From NCBI GenBank assembly GCA_938002085.1, contig CALLAT010000031.1:1-44368 (forward strand): DNA of 44,368 nucleotides, given 5' to 3'. Each line of letters begins with the position of its first letter. The stretch's first letter is position 1. Origin of the DNA: an uncultured Pseudanabaenaceae cyanobacterium (GTDB taxonomy: Bacteria; Cyanobacteriota; Cyanobacteriia; PCC-9006; JAAUQQ01). Below, one piece after another: positions 16,169-24,898 of this stretch. The position numbers and the translations under genes were made by a program. The notes beneath the pieces were generated by a model, which saw nothing but the letters and a program-made list of their open reading frames with translations, searched no databases and was not told where the DNA came from.

Positions 16169-16369
16169 GGGCTATGGGTTGGGAAAGGACCACAAGGCTA
16201 GAACATCATGGCTCTGGCTTAGAGATTTCGCGAAGTCTGTCGTTTATGGGGCTTAACCCTGAAGGTTGGAATGAGGAGGGTGGAATTAGACTATTCAGCA
16301 GCCCCAGATAGGCGGCCAGCATCAATTTAGGCATGGCCGTGCCTATCCCCACCAGGGTTGGGTCTTAGA

Positions 16370-17032
16370 TTAATGTTCGGAGCCTCGACGCCAATGGGCG
16401 ATCGCCCCTGGCAGCTCAATACCATCTCCAAGTTTTGGATCGACAACGGCGGTGCCCGCTTGCAATCTCAAAGGCAAAACCCCAGCCCAAATGGACAATT
16501 CATAATCTACTGGATCATCCACCGGTGGACCCGTGCGAATCTTGGCCGAGGCTTCGACCAAAGGTAAAGCTAGCACCGTCGTTCCCTTTATCTCTTTGTC
16601 AGTCATGGGTCGTAAATCATCCCAACGCCCTGGCACCACATGTTCGGTAAAGGCTTTGAGAGCAGCGACTTTCTCTACGGGGTCACTGACCAACTCCGCC
16701 TCGCCAAACACCACCACGGAGCGATAGTTCATGGAATGGTGAAAGGCTGAGCGGGCTAAGACCAAGCCGTCTAACAGCGTTACTGTCACACAAACATCAA
16801 TGCCCTTTTGCAAGGACTTGAGCATTCGACTGGCGGGGGAGCCGTGGAGATAGAGCCGATCGCCGACTCGACCATAGGCCGTGGGAATAACCACGGGTTT
16901 GCCCTCCACCACAAAGGCCACTTGGCAAACTAAGCCTTCATCCAAAATGGCATGGATTGTGGCGCGATCGTATTCGCCCCGCTGGGGGGCTCGCTTCAGG
17001 GTTGTGCGGTCCGTTTTAGGAATTAGAGTCAT
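16370..17032 (-). CDS. Pyridoxamine 5'-phosphate oxidase-like flavoprotein (NimA-like)
   Basis: About 220 residues from the ATG at 17032 (a TTG four codons upstream is possible). The split-barrel FMN-binding fold is indicated by VCQVAFVVEGKPVVIPTAYG, LYLHGSPASRMLKSL, DVCVTVTLLDGLVLARSAFH and NYRSVVVFGEAELV, matching the PNPOx-like/nitroimidazole-resistance family. Such proteins bind FMN and reduce or oxidise small molecules; true vitamin B6 oxidase activity is not implied. In many bacteria members of this family lie next to MocR-type regulators and GNAT genes, exactly as here. The GNAT gene ends 44 bases upstream, so co-transcription is likely. Confidence 0.85.
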   Translation of the reverse strand: MTLIPKTDRTTLKRAPQRGEYDRATIHAILDEGLVCQVAFVVEGKPVVIPTAYGRVGDRLYLHGSPASRMLKSLQKGIDVCVTVTLLDGLVLARSAFHHSMNYRSVVVFGEAELVSDPVEKVAALKAFTEHVVPGRWDDLRPMTDKEIKGTTVLALPLVEASAKIRTGPPVDDPVDYELSIWAGVLPLRLQAGTAVVDPKLGDGIELPGAIAHWRRGSEH

Positions 17033-17076
17033 AATTTGGGGCAAACAGGGGGTGAGGAGCAGCTTTCTTAACCGAT

Positions 17077-17550
17077 CTAAAGGGCTAGAGAGTAGTGGTA
17101 GAAGGCATTATCAGAGTCTTCGGTGATGTCAGCCTGCTGATAGCCCAGGGACTCATACAGCGATTGGGCGCTGGTGTTAGTGACCCCCGTGGATAACTCA
17201 AGGCGAACTGCTCCGGTGTTCATGCCATAGGTCTGGGCCTGGTGCATCAAGGCCTGGGCCAAGCCCCGACGGCGAAAGGCGCGGTTGACGTACAGGTCAT
17301 TGAGAATCCAGAGCGGGGCCATGGAAACGGAGGAAAAGCTGGGGTAAAGCTGGGTAAATCCCGCAACCACCGAGCCTTCTGCTGGCTCGCTTAGGGCTAA
17401 AAAGATGACAGAATCTCGATGGGTGAGGCGATCGCGTAAAAACGCTTTCGCCCCCGGCAAGTCCGAAGCCTGCTGATAAAACAATCGGTACTCATCAAAC
17501 AGCTTGGCCAAGCTGTCCAGGTGCTTGAATTCGGCTGGAACAATCGGCAT
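17077..17550 (-). CDS. GNAT-family N-acetyltransferase
   Basis: A 157-residue single GNAT domain. The acetyl-CoA loop is VNRAFRRRGLAQALMHQA (R-x-x-G-x-A type) near residues 98-115, preceded by the strand LWILNDLYV and followed by VRLELSTGVTNTSAQSLYES and LGYQQA, the typical C-terminal half. Transfers an acetyl group from acetyl-CoA to an amine; the acceptor is unknown. It lies 54 bases after the double-GNAT gene on the same strand, so the two are probably co-transcribed. Confidence 0.88.
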   Translation of the reverse strand: MPIVPAEFKHLDSLAKLFDEYRLFYQQASDLPGAKAFLRDRLTHRDSVIFLALSEPAEGSVVAGFTQLYPSFSSVSMAPLWILNDLYVNRAFRRRGLAQALMHQAQTYGMNTGAVRLELSTGVTNTSAQSLYESLGYQQADITEDSDNAFYHYSLAL

Positions 17551-17604
17551 GGCAGTATTTTTTGAATTGTTTTTGCAATTGGCTCTTCATAGAGCAGGAG
17601 ACGT

Positions 17605-18600
17605 TTACAGAGCCAGAGTCATAGCATTGCCAGGCACGAAGCCTAGTTGCTCATACACAGAATGACCTGAAGGTGACGCATTCAGAACGATTCGGGTACA
17701 GCCCAGCGATCGCAAATGCTCAATGACTTGCTCAGTCAACTGTGTGCCTAAACCCTGGCGACGAAAGGGAGGCTCCACATAGACCCCCCAGATATAGCCA
17801 TCTCGGCGAAAGGCTGGCGTGAAGTTAATGGGATAAAGTCCGGCAAAGCGCTGCCCTCCCGCTGAGCCAACAATCTGTCCCTCCACCTCAACCACAAAGG
17901 CCTGATAGCCCAGGGTCGCTCTAGCCTGAGTCAAATAGTCCAGGGTAATCGCTTCCCAACTGGGCTCCAGCTGTTCAGCAATGAGGCCGTTGTCAATCCA
18001 CATCTGGTAAAAGTGACGCGCAATAACAGAGTCTTCTTCTGGCCTCGCCACTCGAATCTCTAGGGGAGAGGACTGGATGCCTTGAGGTTGAGGGGAGGGT
18101 TCTAGCGTCAGGGCAGAGGGCTGCCAGCGCAGATAGCAGCGATGGCCAATCTGCTGTTCAACCTCAGCTCCCAAGCGGCGATAAAATCGCAATCCTGCCT
18201 GGTTACGAGCATCTGCTGTCCAAGCCAGATGAGTGCAATCTTGCAACGCAGCCATCCGCGAAAGCGCCTGCATCAACTGCAAGCCAATGCCGTTGCTTCG
18301 CTCTGCTTCATCCACATAGAGATCCTCTAGCCACAGACTAGGACGCCCAGCAAACGAAGAGTAGCGCAGGGCATAGAGTGCAAAGCCGACGGGCTGCCCC
18401 GCTTTCTCTGCCAAGAGAACCTGGGCCAAGGGAGTCCCTCGAAACAAGGTCTGCTCAATGCGTTCAATCGAGGTTGTCAGCTCCCCCGTGAAAGCGCCCA
18501 CGCTACAATCAAATGCCGCTTTGCGCTGAAGATAGCTGCAGATCAAAGAAGCATCCGTAGCCTGAGCCGCTCGAATCGTGACCACTAGGCTTGTAACCAT
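17605..18600 (-). CDS. Double-domain GNAT acetyltransferase
   Basis: A 331-residue protein with two GNAT domains in tandem. Domain 1 (about 5-150) carries LEDLYVDEAERSNGIGLQL and AGLRFYRRLGAEVEQ; domain 2 (about 170-331) carries IWGVYVEPPFRRQGLGTQLT, IVLNASPSGHSVYEQLGF and a short C-terminus. Both domains keep the Gly-rich acetyl-CoA loop, so both may be active. The ATG at 18600 is preferred over a TTG five codons upstream. It is divergent from the MocR-type regulator, with only 108 bases between the starts; such regulators often control the divergent gene. Substrate unknown. Confidence 0.85.
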   Translation of the reverse strand: MVTSLVVTIRAAQATDASLICSYLQRKAAFDCSVGAFTGELTTSIERIEQTLFRGTPLAQVLLAEKAGQPVGFALYALRYSSFAGRPSLWLEDLYVDEAERSNGIGLQLMQALSRMAALQDCTHLAWTADARNQAGLRFYRRLGAEVEQQIGHRCYLRWQPSALTLEPSPQPQGIQSSPLEIRVARPEEDSVIARHFYQMWIDNGLIAEQLEPSWEAITLDYLTQARATLGYQAFVVEVEGQIVGSAGGQRFAGLYPINFTPAFRRDGYIWGVYVEPPFRRQGLGTQLTEQVIEHLRSLGCTRIVLNASPSGHSVYEQLGFVPGNAMTLAL

Positions 18601-18614
18601 GGGCTCGCCTCCCA

Positions 18615-18699
18615 AGAATTGGTTGTCACAACGCTAAGTTAAATTGCAAATCGGCTTGCCACAAGGACCAATTTTGTATTTTTAGACCAGTCCAATTCT
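18615..18699. promoter_or_regulatory. Candidate operator for the MocR-type regulator (CCAATT repeats)
   Basis: Between the divergent start codons, CCAATT occurs twice in direct orientation (18668-18673 and 18692-18697, 24 bases apart) and once inverted (AATTGG, 18617-18622). The copy at 18692-18699, CCAATTCT, is the exact inverse of 18615-18622, AGAATTGG. MocR proteins such as GabR and PdxR bind pairs of direct repeats at divergent promoters; that this is the site is inference. Confidence 0.45.
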
Positions 18700-18708
18700 G
18701 AACAGCCT

Positions 18709-20202
18709 GTGGAACTGTCTCTGAGCCTAGAAGGCGATCCCTCCGGAAGCTTGCAAAGCAATCGCTCAACCCCACTGCACCGGCAGATTTACAATCAAAT
18801 CCGCGATCGCATCCTCAGCGGTCAGCTTGAACCCAAGCAACGCCTACCTGCCAGCCGCGCCCTGGCCCAATCGCTGCAAATCTCCCGCGCCACCGTCACC
18901 CTCAGCTACGATCAGCTCCTCAGCGAGGGCTACCTCGAAACCCGCCCCGGCGCAGGCACCTTCGTCGCCGCCCAGCTCCCCGAAACACTGCTACAAGTTT
19001 CAGCCCCCACCCAACCAGCCAGTCCCACCCCGCTTCCTCTCAATCTCTCCCGCTACGGTCAAAGCATCGCCCAAACTAGCCCCTGGAAGACGCAACCTGC
19101 GGCCCAGTACAACTTTCGCTACGGCCATCCCGCCCTAGCCCAGTTTCCCCTCCGCCTTTGGAAAAAGCTGGTCAACCAGGAAATGGCCGCTAGCTCCCAT
19201 TGGATGGATTACGTCACCGACCCACTCGGCTATGAGCCCCTGCGAGTAGCGATCGCCAGTTACCTCACCCGCTCCCGCGCCGTCAACTGCCAGCCCAGTC
19301 AAATTGTCATCACCCACGGCACCCAACAGGCAATACAACTCGTCACCCAACTCTTCATCGACCCCGGAGAATCCATCGCCCTCGAAAACCCCGGCTACCT
19401 CGGAGCCCAGCGAATTTTCCGCAGCCGTGGAGCCAAGCTGCAACCCGTCCCAGTGGATGACCAAGGCATTCGTGTCGAAGCCCTAACCCAACTCACCCCA
19501 ACCCCCAAGTTGGTCTATGTCACCCCCTCCCACCAGTTCCCGACCGGTGCTTTGCTCTCCCTCCCCCGCCGCCTACAGCTGCTCGACTGGGCTCAGCAGC
19601 ACAACTGTTTGATTATTGAAGATGACTACGACGGCGAATACCGCTACAGCAGCCGACCCATCCCCGCCCTCCAGGGTCTGAAGGCCAATGCCCCGGTTCT
19701 CTACGTCGGGACCTTAGCCAAAGTCATGTTTCCAGGCTTGCACCTCGGCTATGTTGTTGTACCAACAAACCTAGTCCAGACCTTTGCCCAAGCCAGGTGG
19801 TTGAGCGATCGCCACTGCTCCCTGTTAGACCAGGCCGTACTCACCCGCTTCATCACCGAAGGCCACCTCGAACGCCACCTGCGGCGCATGCGCCTCTGCT
19901 ACGACAGCCGCCGCCAAGCCCTAGTAACAGCCTTAAAAACAAGCTTCGGCGATACCGTCGAAATCCTCGGAGACAGTGCCGGTCTTCATCTCGTTGCTTG
20001 CTTACAGCTGCCCTTAACCGATGCGGAAATTATTCACCGAGCCAGCCAAGTCGGCGTCTACATCTCCAGTCTCCAGGTCCATAATCTCCAGCCTTGCCAA
20101 GGCGCATTCATCTTGGGCTACACGGAAATCGATGAAGCTCAAATCCAAACAGGCATTCAACGCTGGGCAACGGCCCTCCAAAATCCCCTCCAAAATCCAT
20201 AG
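18709..20202 (+). CDS. MocR/PdxR-type transcriptional regulator (GntR DNA-binding domain fused to an aminotransferase fold)
   Basis: A 497-residue regulator. The GntR winged helix spans about residues 18-90, with PLHRQIYNQIRDRILSGQL, RLPASRALAQSLQISRATV and YLETRPGAGTFV. A linker leads to a type I aminotransferase-like domain (about 125-495) with ITHGTQQAIQLVTQLF, VYVTPSHQFPTGALLS, IIEDDYDGEYRYSSRPIPAL and YVGTLAKVMFPGLHLGYV, where Lys 338 is the expected PLP-binding residue. MocR regulators use PLP or a PLP adduct as effector and control B6, GABA or taurine metabolism; the effector here is unknown. The start is GTG. The dense acetyltransferase and PNPOx-like cluster divergent to it is the probable target. 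Confidence 0.92.
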   Translation: MELSLSLEGDPSGSLQSNRSTPLHRQIYNQIRDRILSGQLEPKQRLPASRALAQSLQISRATVTLSYDQLLSEGYLETRPGAGTFVAAQLPETLLQVSAPTQPASPTPLPLNLSRYGQSIAQTSPWKTQPAAQYNFRYGHPALAQFPLRLWKKLVNQEMAASSHWMDYVTDPLGYEPLRVAIASYLTRSRAVNCQPSQIVITHGTQQAIQLVTQLFIDPGESIALENPGYLGAQRIFRSRGAKLQPVPVDDQGIRVEALTQLTPTPKLVYVTPSHQFPTGALLSLPRRLQLLDWAQQHNCLIIEDDYDGEYRYSSRPIPALQGLKANAPVLYVGTLAKVMFPGLHLGYVVVPTNLVQTFAQARWLSDRHCSLLDQAVLTRFITEGHLERHLRRMRLCYDSRRQALVTALKTSFGDTVEILGDSAGLHLVACLQLPLTDAEIIHRASQVGVYISSLQVHNLQPCQGAFILGYTEIDEAQIQTGIQRWATALQNPLQNP

Positions 20203-20346
20203 CTCTTCAGAATTAAGCCCCGCTCCAGCATTCAAAACATTGTCAGCTCCATCCAGGGCAAACGTTACTTCCAGACGCTAGGAACAACCTGTACTCTTGC
20301 CGCCAGTCTGGGAACCATAGACATAACTCTAACCAGGGTAATTTTT

Positions 20347-23010
20347 GTGTTTGCAAGCCTACGCCAACGGCTTCACAATCCGTTATCCCAATCCATCCAA
20401 TCCCTAGATAGCAAACTGTTGCTTCGTCACGGTTTGGTACCGATCTTAGCTAGCAGCGTCTTCGTGACGGTGTTAGTGGGTGGTGCGCGGCAATTGGGAG
20501 GGCTACAACGCCTTGAACTCGCAATCTACGATCGCTTCACCCAGTGGGAATGGTCCCAGTCGGATAACGCCCGCGAGCAGGCGGATATTAACTCCCCTGA
20601 CCCATCAGCTTCCGGTAGCCCAATTAGCAAATTTACGGATCCTCGGCTCCTAGTCGTGGGCATTACCCAAGAGGATTTAGAAAAACAAAAAAGCTGGCCC
20701 CTGAGCGATGCAACCCTCGCCGAAGTTCTGAACATTCTTCAAGACAACGGTGCCGTCACCATCGGCCTAGACCTGTACCGCGATATCCCCCACAAACCGG
20801 GAACCGAGGAGCTGAACCACCAGCTTCAACAACCCAACGTCATCGTCATCAACGAACTCAACGACTTTGACAAAGATTTTATTCCAGCCCCCCAGGCCTC
20901 TCCTCCAGAACAGGTCGGCTTCAATGACCTCGTCCTAGACCGAGATAGCGTTGCCCGCCGTCAACTTCTCCTCATGCATGACGGAGAGCAATTTCACCTG
21001 CCCTTCTCCCTATTAGTCAGCCAGTACTACCTGCAAAATCTTCCCGCTGCGATCGCCCAAGCTCAGCCCAGTCCCAACAGTGAGCTAGATGTAAGCGCGT
21101 CAGGATTCACCCTAGGTGATCACTACTTTCCCAGCCTGCGCTCCAACGACGGTGGCTACCAAAATGCAGACGATGCTGGCTGGCAAATCCTGCTCAACTA
21201 CCAGGGAGGCGATCGCATCGCCCAAACCCTGACGCTCACCGATATCCTAGAAAACCGCTTCGATCCCGATCTCATCCGGGACAAAATTGTCCTCATCGGC
21301 AACGTAGCCGCCAGCAGCAAAGACCTGCTTGAAACGCCTTACAGCTCAGGCAACCAGACCGAAACTTACACCATGCCGGGGGTGATCATCCATGCTCAGA
21401 TGGTCAGTCAACTCCTACGCCACGTCCTGGATGGAGAACCCATCTTTAGATTTTGGCATGAGTCCGCCGAATGGCTTTGGGCCTTGACCTGGGCCCTAGC
21501 GGGGGGGGCCTTAGCCTGGGTATTGAGGCACCCCCTCTCCCATGGCATCGCGGGCCTCATCAGCATCACCACGCTATCGGGAGTCACCTGGGTTCTCTTC
21601 ACCCAATCTGTTTGGGTTCCCATCATCTTTCCTGCGGCAGCTTTCGTGGCAGCGGGCACCAGCTTGCTCGCGTACAAAGAATTCTTCCGCTCGTTTTACG
21701 ACCCCCTAACGGGTCTCCCCAACCGCGATCGCTTCATCCAGCTCCTAGAGCAATCCATGCTCAGGCGACAGCGCTTGAACATCCCCCAAGGCGAGAATGA
21801 ATCCACCGCCGTCATGTTCCTTGACCTGGATCAATTCAAAGACGTCAACGAAAACCTTGGACATTACAACGGCGATCAGCTCCTACTGAGCGTCACACGC
21901 CGCCTCAAGCAAAGCCTCCCGAAACGCAGCCACATTGCCCGTCTAGGCGGCGACGAATTTGGCATTGTCCTCAGCACCGTCCAAAACATTGACCAAGCCC
22001 GCTCCATCGTGGACGATCTCCAACGCACCTTAGCAAAACCCATACGGCTCCAAGGGCAAGAAGTCTTCACCAGCGCGAGCGTGGGCATTGCCCTAGCCCC
22101 CGTAGAGAATCACTACGCAGCAGAAACCCTACTGCGAGACGCCCACACCGCCACCTATCAAGCCAAAAGCCAGGGAAAAGCTCGCCATGAAGTCTTCTCC
22201 AAGGGAATGCGGACCCAAGCAGTGGAGCGCTTTCAGCTCGAACGTGATCTTCACCTGGCACTAGAACGCCAGGAACTATTTCTCGTTTATCAACCCTTTG
22301 TTGAACTCACAACTCAGAAAGTTATTGGCTTTGAAGCGCTGGTGCGCTGGGCCCATCCAGAGCGAGGATTGATTTCTCCTGGTGAATTTATTCCCATGGC
22401 CGAGAGTAGCGGCCTCATCATTCCCATGGGCCGATGGATTCTGCGAGAAGCCTGTCAGCAAATGCAAGCCTGGCAAAATCAGTCGCAGAACAAAGAATGC
22501 ATCATCAGTGTCAACCTCTCCAGTGAGCAATTCACAGAACCGGACCTAGCGGAGCAAATCCAGAACATCATCCAGGAAACCGGAATTAATCCAGAAGTCC
22601 TCAAGCTAGAACTAACCGAAAGCATGATGATGGGCAATATTGAAACAGCCATTCAGATGCTACTCAATCTCAAGCAGTTGAAGATAAAGCTCGGCTTAGA
22701 TGACTTCGGTACAGGCTATTCCTCCCTCAGCTACCTCCATCGCTTCCCCATCGACACGCTCAAAATCGACCTTTCTTTTGTGCGTCATATGACCGAGTCT
22801 AGTGAAAATGCAGCCATTGTTAAAACGATCGTCGAGCTGGGTCACAATCTCTCCATGGATGTGATTGCAGAGGGTGTAGAAACACCTGAGCAAGCCGTGG
22901 CACTACAAGAGCTCACCTGCGAAATTGGCCAAGGCTATTTCTTTAGCAGACCCTTATCCCAAGAGGATGCCGGGCGACTGCTAATTCAGCCTCCTCACTG
23001 GAACTATTAG
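20347..23010 (+). CDS. CHASE2-GGDEF-EAL membrane protein (c-di-GMP synthesis and breakdown)
   Basis: An 887-residue signalling protein starting at GTG. A membrane segment near residues 30-50 is followed by an extracytoplasmic CHASE2 sensor (about 60-345, with LLVVGITQEDLEKQKSWPLS and LITDIL-like blocks), then about three membrane spans (370-445) and cytoplasmic GGDEF (460-620) and EAL (640-885) domains. GGDEF is intact at 534-538 (ARLGGDEFGIVL); the inhibitory RxxD I-site is absent (RSHI instead). The EAL domain keeps EAL at 663-665, VNLSSEQF, KLELTES, DDFGTGYSSLSYLH, LKIDLSF and AEGVET, so phosphodiesterase activity is likely. Both activities look possible; which dominates cannot be told from sequence. 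Monocistronic. Confidence 0.93.
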   Translation: MFASLRQRLHNPLSQSIQSLDSKLLLRHGLVPILASSVFVTVLVGGARQLGGLQRLELAIYDRFTQWEWSQSDNAREQADINSPDPSASGSPISKFTDPRLLVVGITQEDLEKQKSWPLSDATLAEVLNILQDNGAVTIGLDLYRDIPHKPGTEELNHQLQQPNVIVINELNDFDKDFIPAPQASPPEQVGFNDLVLDRDSVARRQLLLMHDGEQFHLPFSLLVSQYYLQNLPAAIAQAQPSPNSELDVSASGFTLGDHYFPSLRSNDGGYQNADDAGWQILLNYQGGDRIAQTLTLTDILENRFDPDLIRDKIVLIGNVAASSKDLLETPYSSGNQTETYTMPGVIIHAQMVSQLLRHVLDGEPIFRFWHESAEWLWALTWALAGGALAWVLRHPLSHGIAGLISITTLSGVTWVLFTQSVWVPIIFPAAAFVAAGTSLLAYKEFFRSFYDPLTGLPNRDRFIQLLEQSMLRRQRLNIPQGENESTAVMFLDLDQFKDVNENLGHYNGDQLLLSVTRRLKQSLPKRSHIARLGGDEFGIVLSTVQNIDQARSIVDDLQRTLAKPIRLQGQEVFTSASVGIALAPVENHYAAETLLRDAHTATYQAKSQGKARHEVFSKGMRTQAVERFQLERDLHLALERQELFLVYQPFVELTTQKVIGFEALVRWAHPERGLISPGEFIPMAESSGLIIPMGRWILREACQQMQAWQNQSQNKECIISVNLSSEQFTEPDLAEQIQNIIQETGINPEVLKLELTESMMMGNIETAIQMLLNLKQLKIKLGLDDFGTGYSSLSYLHRFPIDTLKIDLSFVRHMTESSENAAIVKTIVELGHNLSMDVIAEGVETPEQAVALQELTCEIGQGYFFSRPLSQEDAGRLLIQPPHWNY

Positions 23011-23434
23011 GTCAAGGGAATCAAGAATCTGAGGCCGCAGTTTTAGGGCTATAGTCCTTGAGACATCATTTTATTGAACGAGCACTGGCTCTCAAGACCC
23101 TCATTTCAAGCCTTATCTCCCATATTTTCTAAATCCTCCTTAGGTAAAAAAAAGTTTTTTCATATGGCTCATAGTATATTTTCGAAATATATTTTAGGGA
23201 TTACTAAATATTTTTTCTAAAGGGTATCCTGCTCATTTCTCATCATCTAACAGGCATACAAAAGGACATCTAAATCAGATTTTAATTACATTTCAGGAAC
23301 CTCCAAGCATTGACAAGAAAAGGAAAAACAAAATCAATCAATAAGACCTAATCAATTTTGCAATGGAGAAATCTAAAAAGCGGTCTAGGGAAGTATCCCC
23401 TAGACCGCTTTTTAGCAATCAGTTAGAAACCTTT
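23011..23434. other. AT-rich intergenic region ending in a terminator
   Basis: A markedly AT-rich 424 bases between convergent genes, with A/T runs around 23145-23220. No gene seen. A strong bidirectional-looking terminator is at 23375-23413. Confidence 0.5.
23375..23413. terminator. Bidirectional terminator
   Basis: A 16-bp perfect stem (23375-23390 with 23398-23413) bounded by A5 on the left and T5 on the right, so it works in both directions: for the DUF928 gene on the minus strand and for read-through from the CHASE2 gene. Confidence 0.82.
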
Positions 23435-24334
23435 TTAGAAAAGCTCTAACTCTTGCACATCCGAGATCGCCAAAGGTTCTATTACAGTCTTCGTCTCATC
23501 AGCAATCACATACAGTTCATCATCAGCCTCTAACAAAGCCTGCCAACGCTGCTGAGCCTGCCGCCGAATGGTAGAGCTGGAACCTTTCTGCCGTAAACGA
23601 TTGAGCTGAACCATCGCATCATGCCAAAGACCCACCTCAATGGACTGTTCAATCTGGAAGAAGGGAGCCAAAGTATCCAACTTCTCGTTCGCAACCGTCC
23701 GTTGAGGCTGCTGAGCAACCCACTGCTCAAACTCGACAGCACTCAGCTGGCCTTCGACCACCATATCTTTGGAGCGATCATTCGCATCACAAACCAACGA
23801 GAGGTAGATGTAGTAATCCTCCCCCTTCGTCAAACTGGGCGCATCTTCAAGCTCGGACATATCTAAGGTCACCAACCCCGACTTGTCTGAAAGCTTCAGC
23901 ATTTTGCGATAGACATCCTCTCCATTTCCTTGGGGACCTTCACGCAGAACGAATTCTAAATCCCGCTCATATTTTGACTCATTCACCCAAAGCATCAAGC
24001 TAGGCTGGGCAGAGGTCGTTACGGTGACGTTACTCGCCGGAGAAATCATCGCAATGGCTTGGGGGCCAGCAGCACAAACATTCTGAATTCGGCTACCGTT
24101 GACGCCACTATTGCCTACACGACTTCCGCCACCAAAGCGACGACTGGGAGCACCACGCTTACCTGTTTCTGCTGGGGAAAAGTTCTCGAAGTTCGATGTT
24201 GGTTTCACCTTGCTGGTCGCCTGCGCTTTTTGAGCCATTGCAGGCGCTCCTCCCATGATCAGAGGCGTGAGTAAAGCAATGGAAACAGCCCAAGTTAGAG
24301 GGCGAACAGATTGAATCAGTCGTTGGATGGCCAT
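23435..24334 (-). CDS. DUF928 domain-containing exported protein
   Basis: A 299-residue secreted protein. The signal peptide spans about residues 1-34 (hydrophobic LTWAVSIALLTPLIMGG, likely cut at AMA-Q). It is followed by the DUF928 marker GKRGAPSRRFGGGSRVG, a Cys in VCAAGPQAIAMISP, a strand SLMLWVN, EFVLREG, and YYIYLSLVCD with a second conserved Cys, then a helical C-terminus with LWHDAMVQLNRLRQ. It is a distant paralogue of the DUF928 protein at 10062-10865. Its place next to a CHASE2 signalling gene fits my recollection that DUF928 genes often neighbour CHASE2 genes, though here the two are convergent. Function unknown; envelope location inferred. Confidence 0.84.
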   Translation of the reverse strand: MAIQRLIQSVRPLTWAVSIALLTPLIMGGAPAMAQKAQATSKVKPTSNFENFSPAETGKRGAPSRRFGGGSRVGNSGVNGSRIQNVCAAGPQAIAMISPASNVTVTTSAQPSLMLWVNESKYERDLEFVLREGPQGNGEDVYRKMLKLSDKSGLVTLDMSELEDAPSLTKGEDYYIYLSLVCDANDRSKDMVVEGQLSAVEFEQWVAQQPQRTVANEKLDTLAPFFQIEQSIEVGLWHDAMVQLNRLRQKGSSSTIRRQAQQRWQALLEADDELYVIADETKTVIEPLAISDVQELELF

Positions 24335-24898
24335 TGTGAATTATGCCTTGTTTTAAATACGCCCACCCAGGGGAAGACAATGGAATGGAGCCCCGAGGGG
24401 CGTAGATAGCGATTGCCCTAGCCCTTATAACGAAGGACAAGCAATGATCAGGAATATCTGATGAGAAATAGCGATGACACCAAAGGAGTAACTAAACTGA
24501 TGAGGGAATCAATGCTCCCGGTCATAAGGCTCCTCTTATTAACTATTCTGGAAGTTTTCTAGGGATAAAAAACCGAAGATACGCTGACTCCCTCTCAAAA
24601 GTTTTGGCCTGCTTCTACAGTTCCGACCGGATAAATACAGGATAAGCAGGCTCAGCCTGCGACAAATTGCTTAAGCCTTCCTGCATGTACTCCAACTCAA
24701 GCCCGCTTCAGAAACAACTGCGTGACAAGTAATCCCAGCTTTGTTCCGACTCTCCAGAGGTCACTTCAGACCAGCCCAAGCTCCTTGTGGCTTGATTGCC
24801 AGAACTTGCGAACCATTACGGTTTGAGCGGAAGCGATCGCCCCTCTCTTGCCAACCGCTATAACCAGATCAAGCCTCTAACTTCGTCTCTACTGCCCC
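24335..24898. other. Divergent intergenic region, DUF928 gene / kinase gene
   Basis: These 564 bases lie between divergent genes and presumably hold both promoters. A short symmetrical word, GCAGGCTCAGCCTGC (24646-24660), could be an operator or chance. No gene is supported. Confidence 0.4.
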
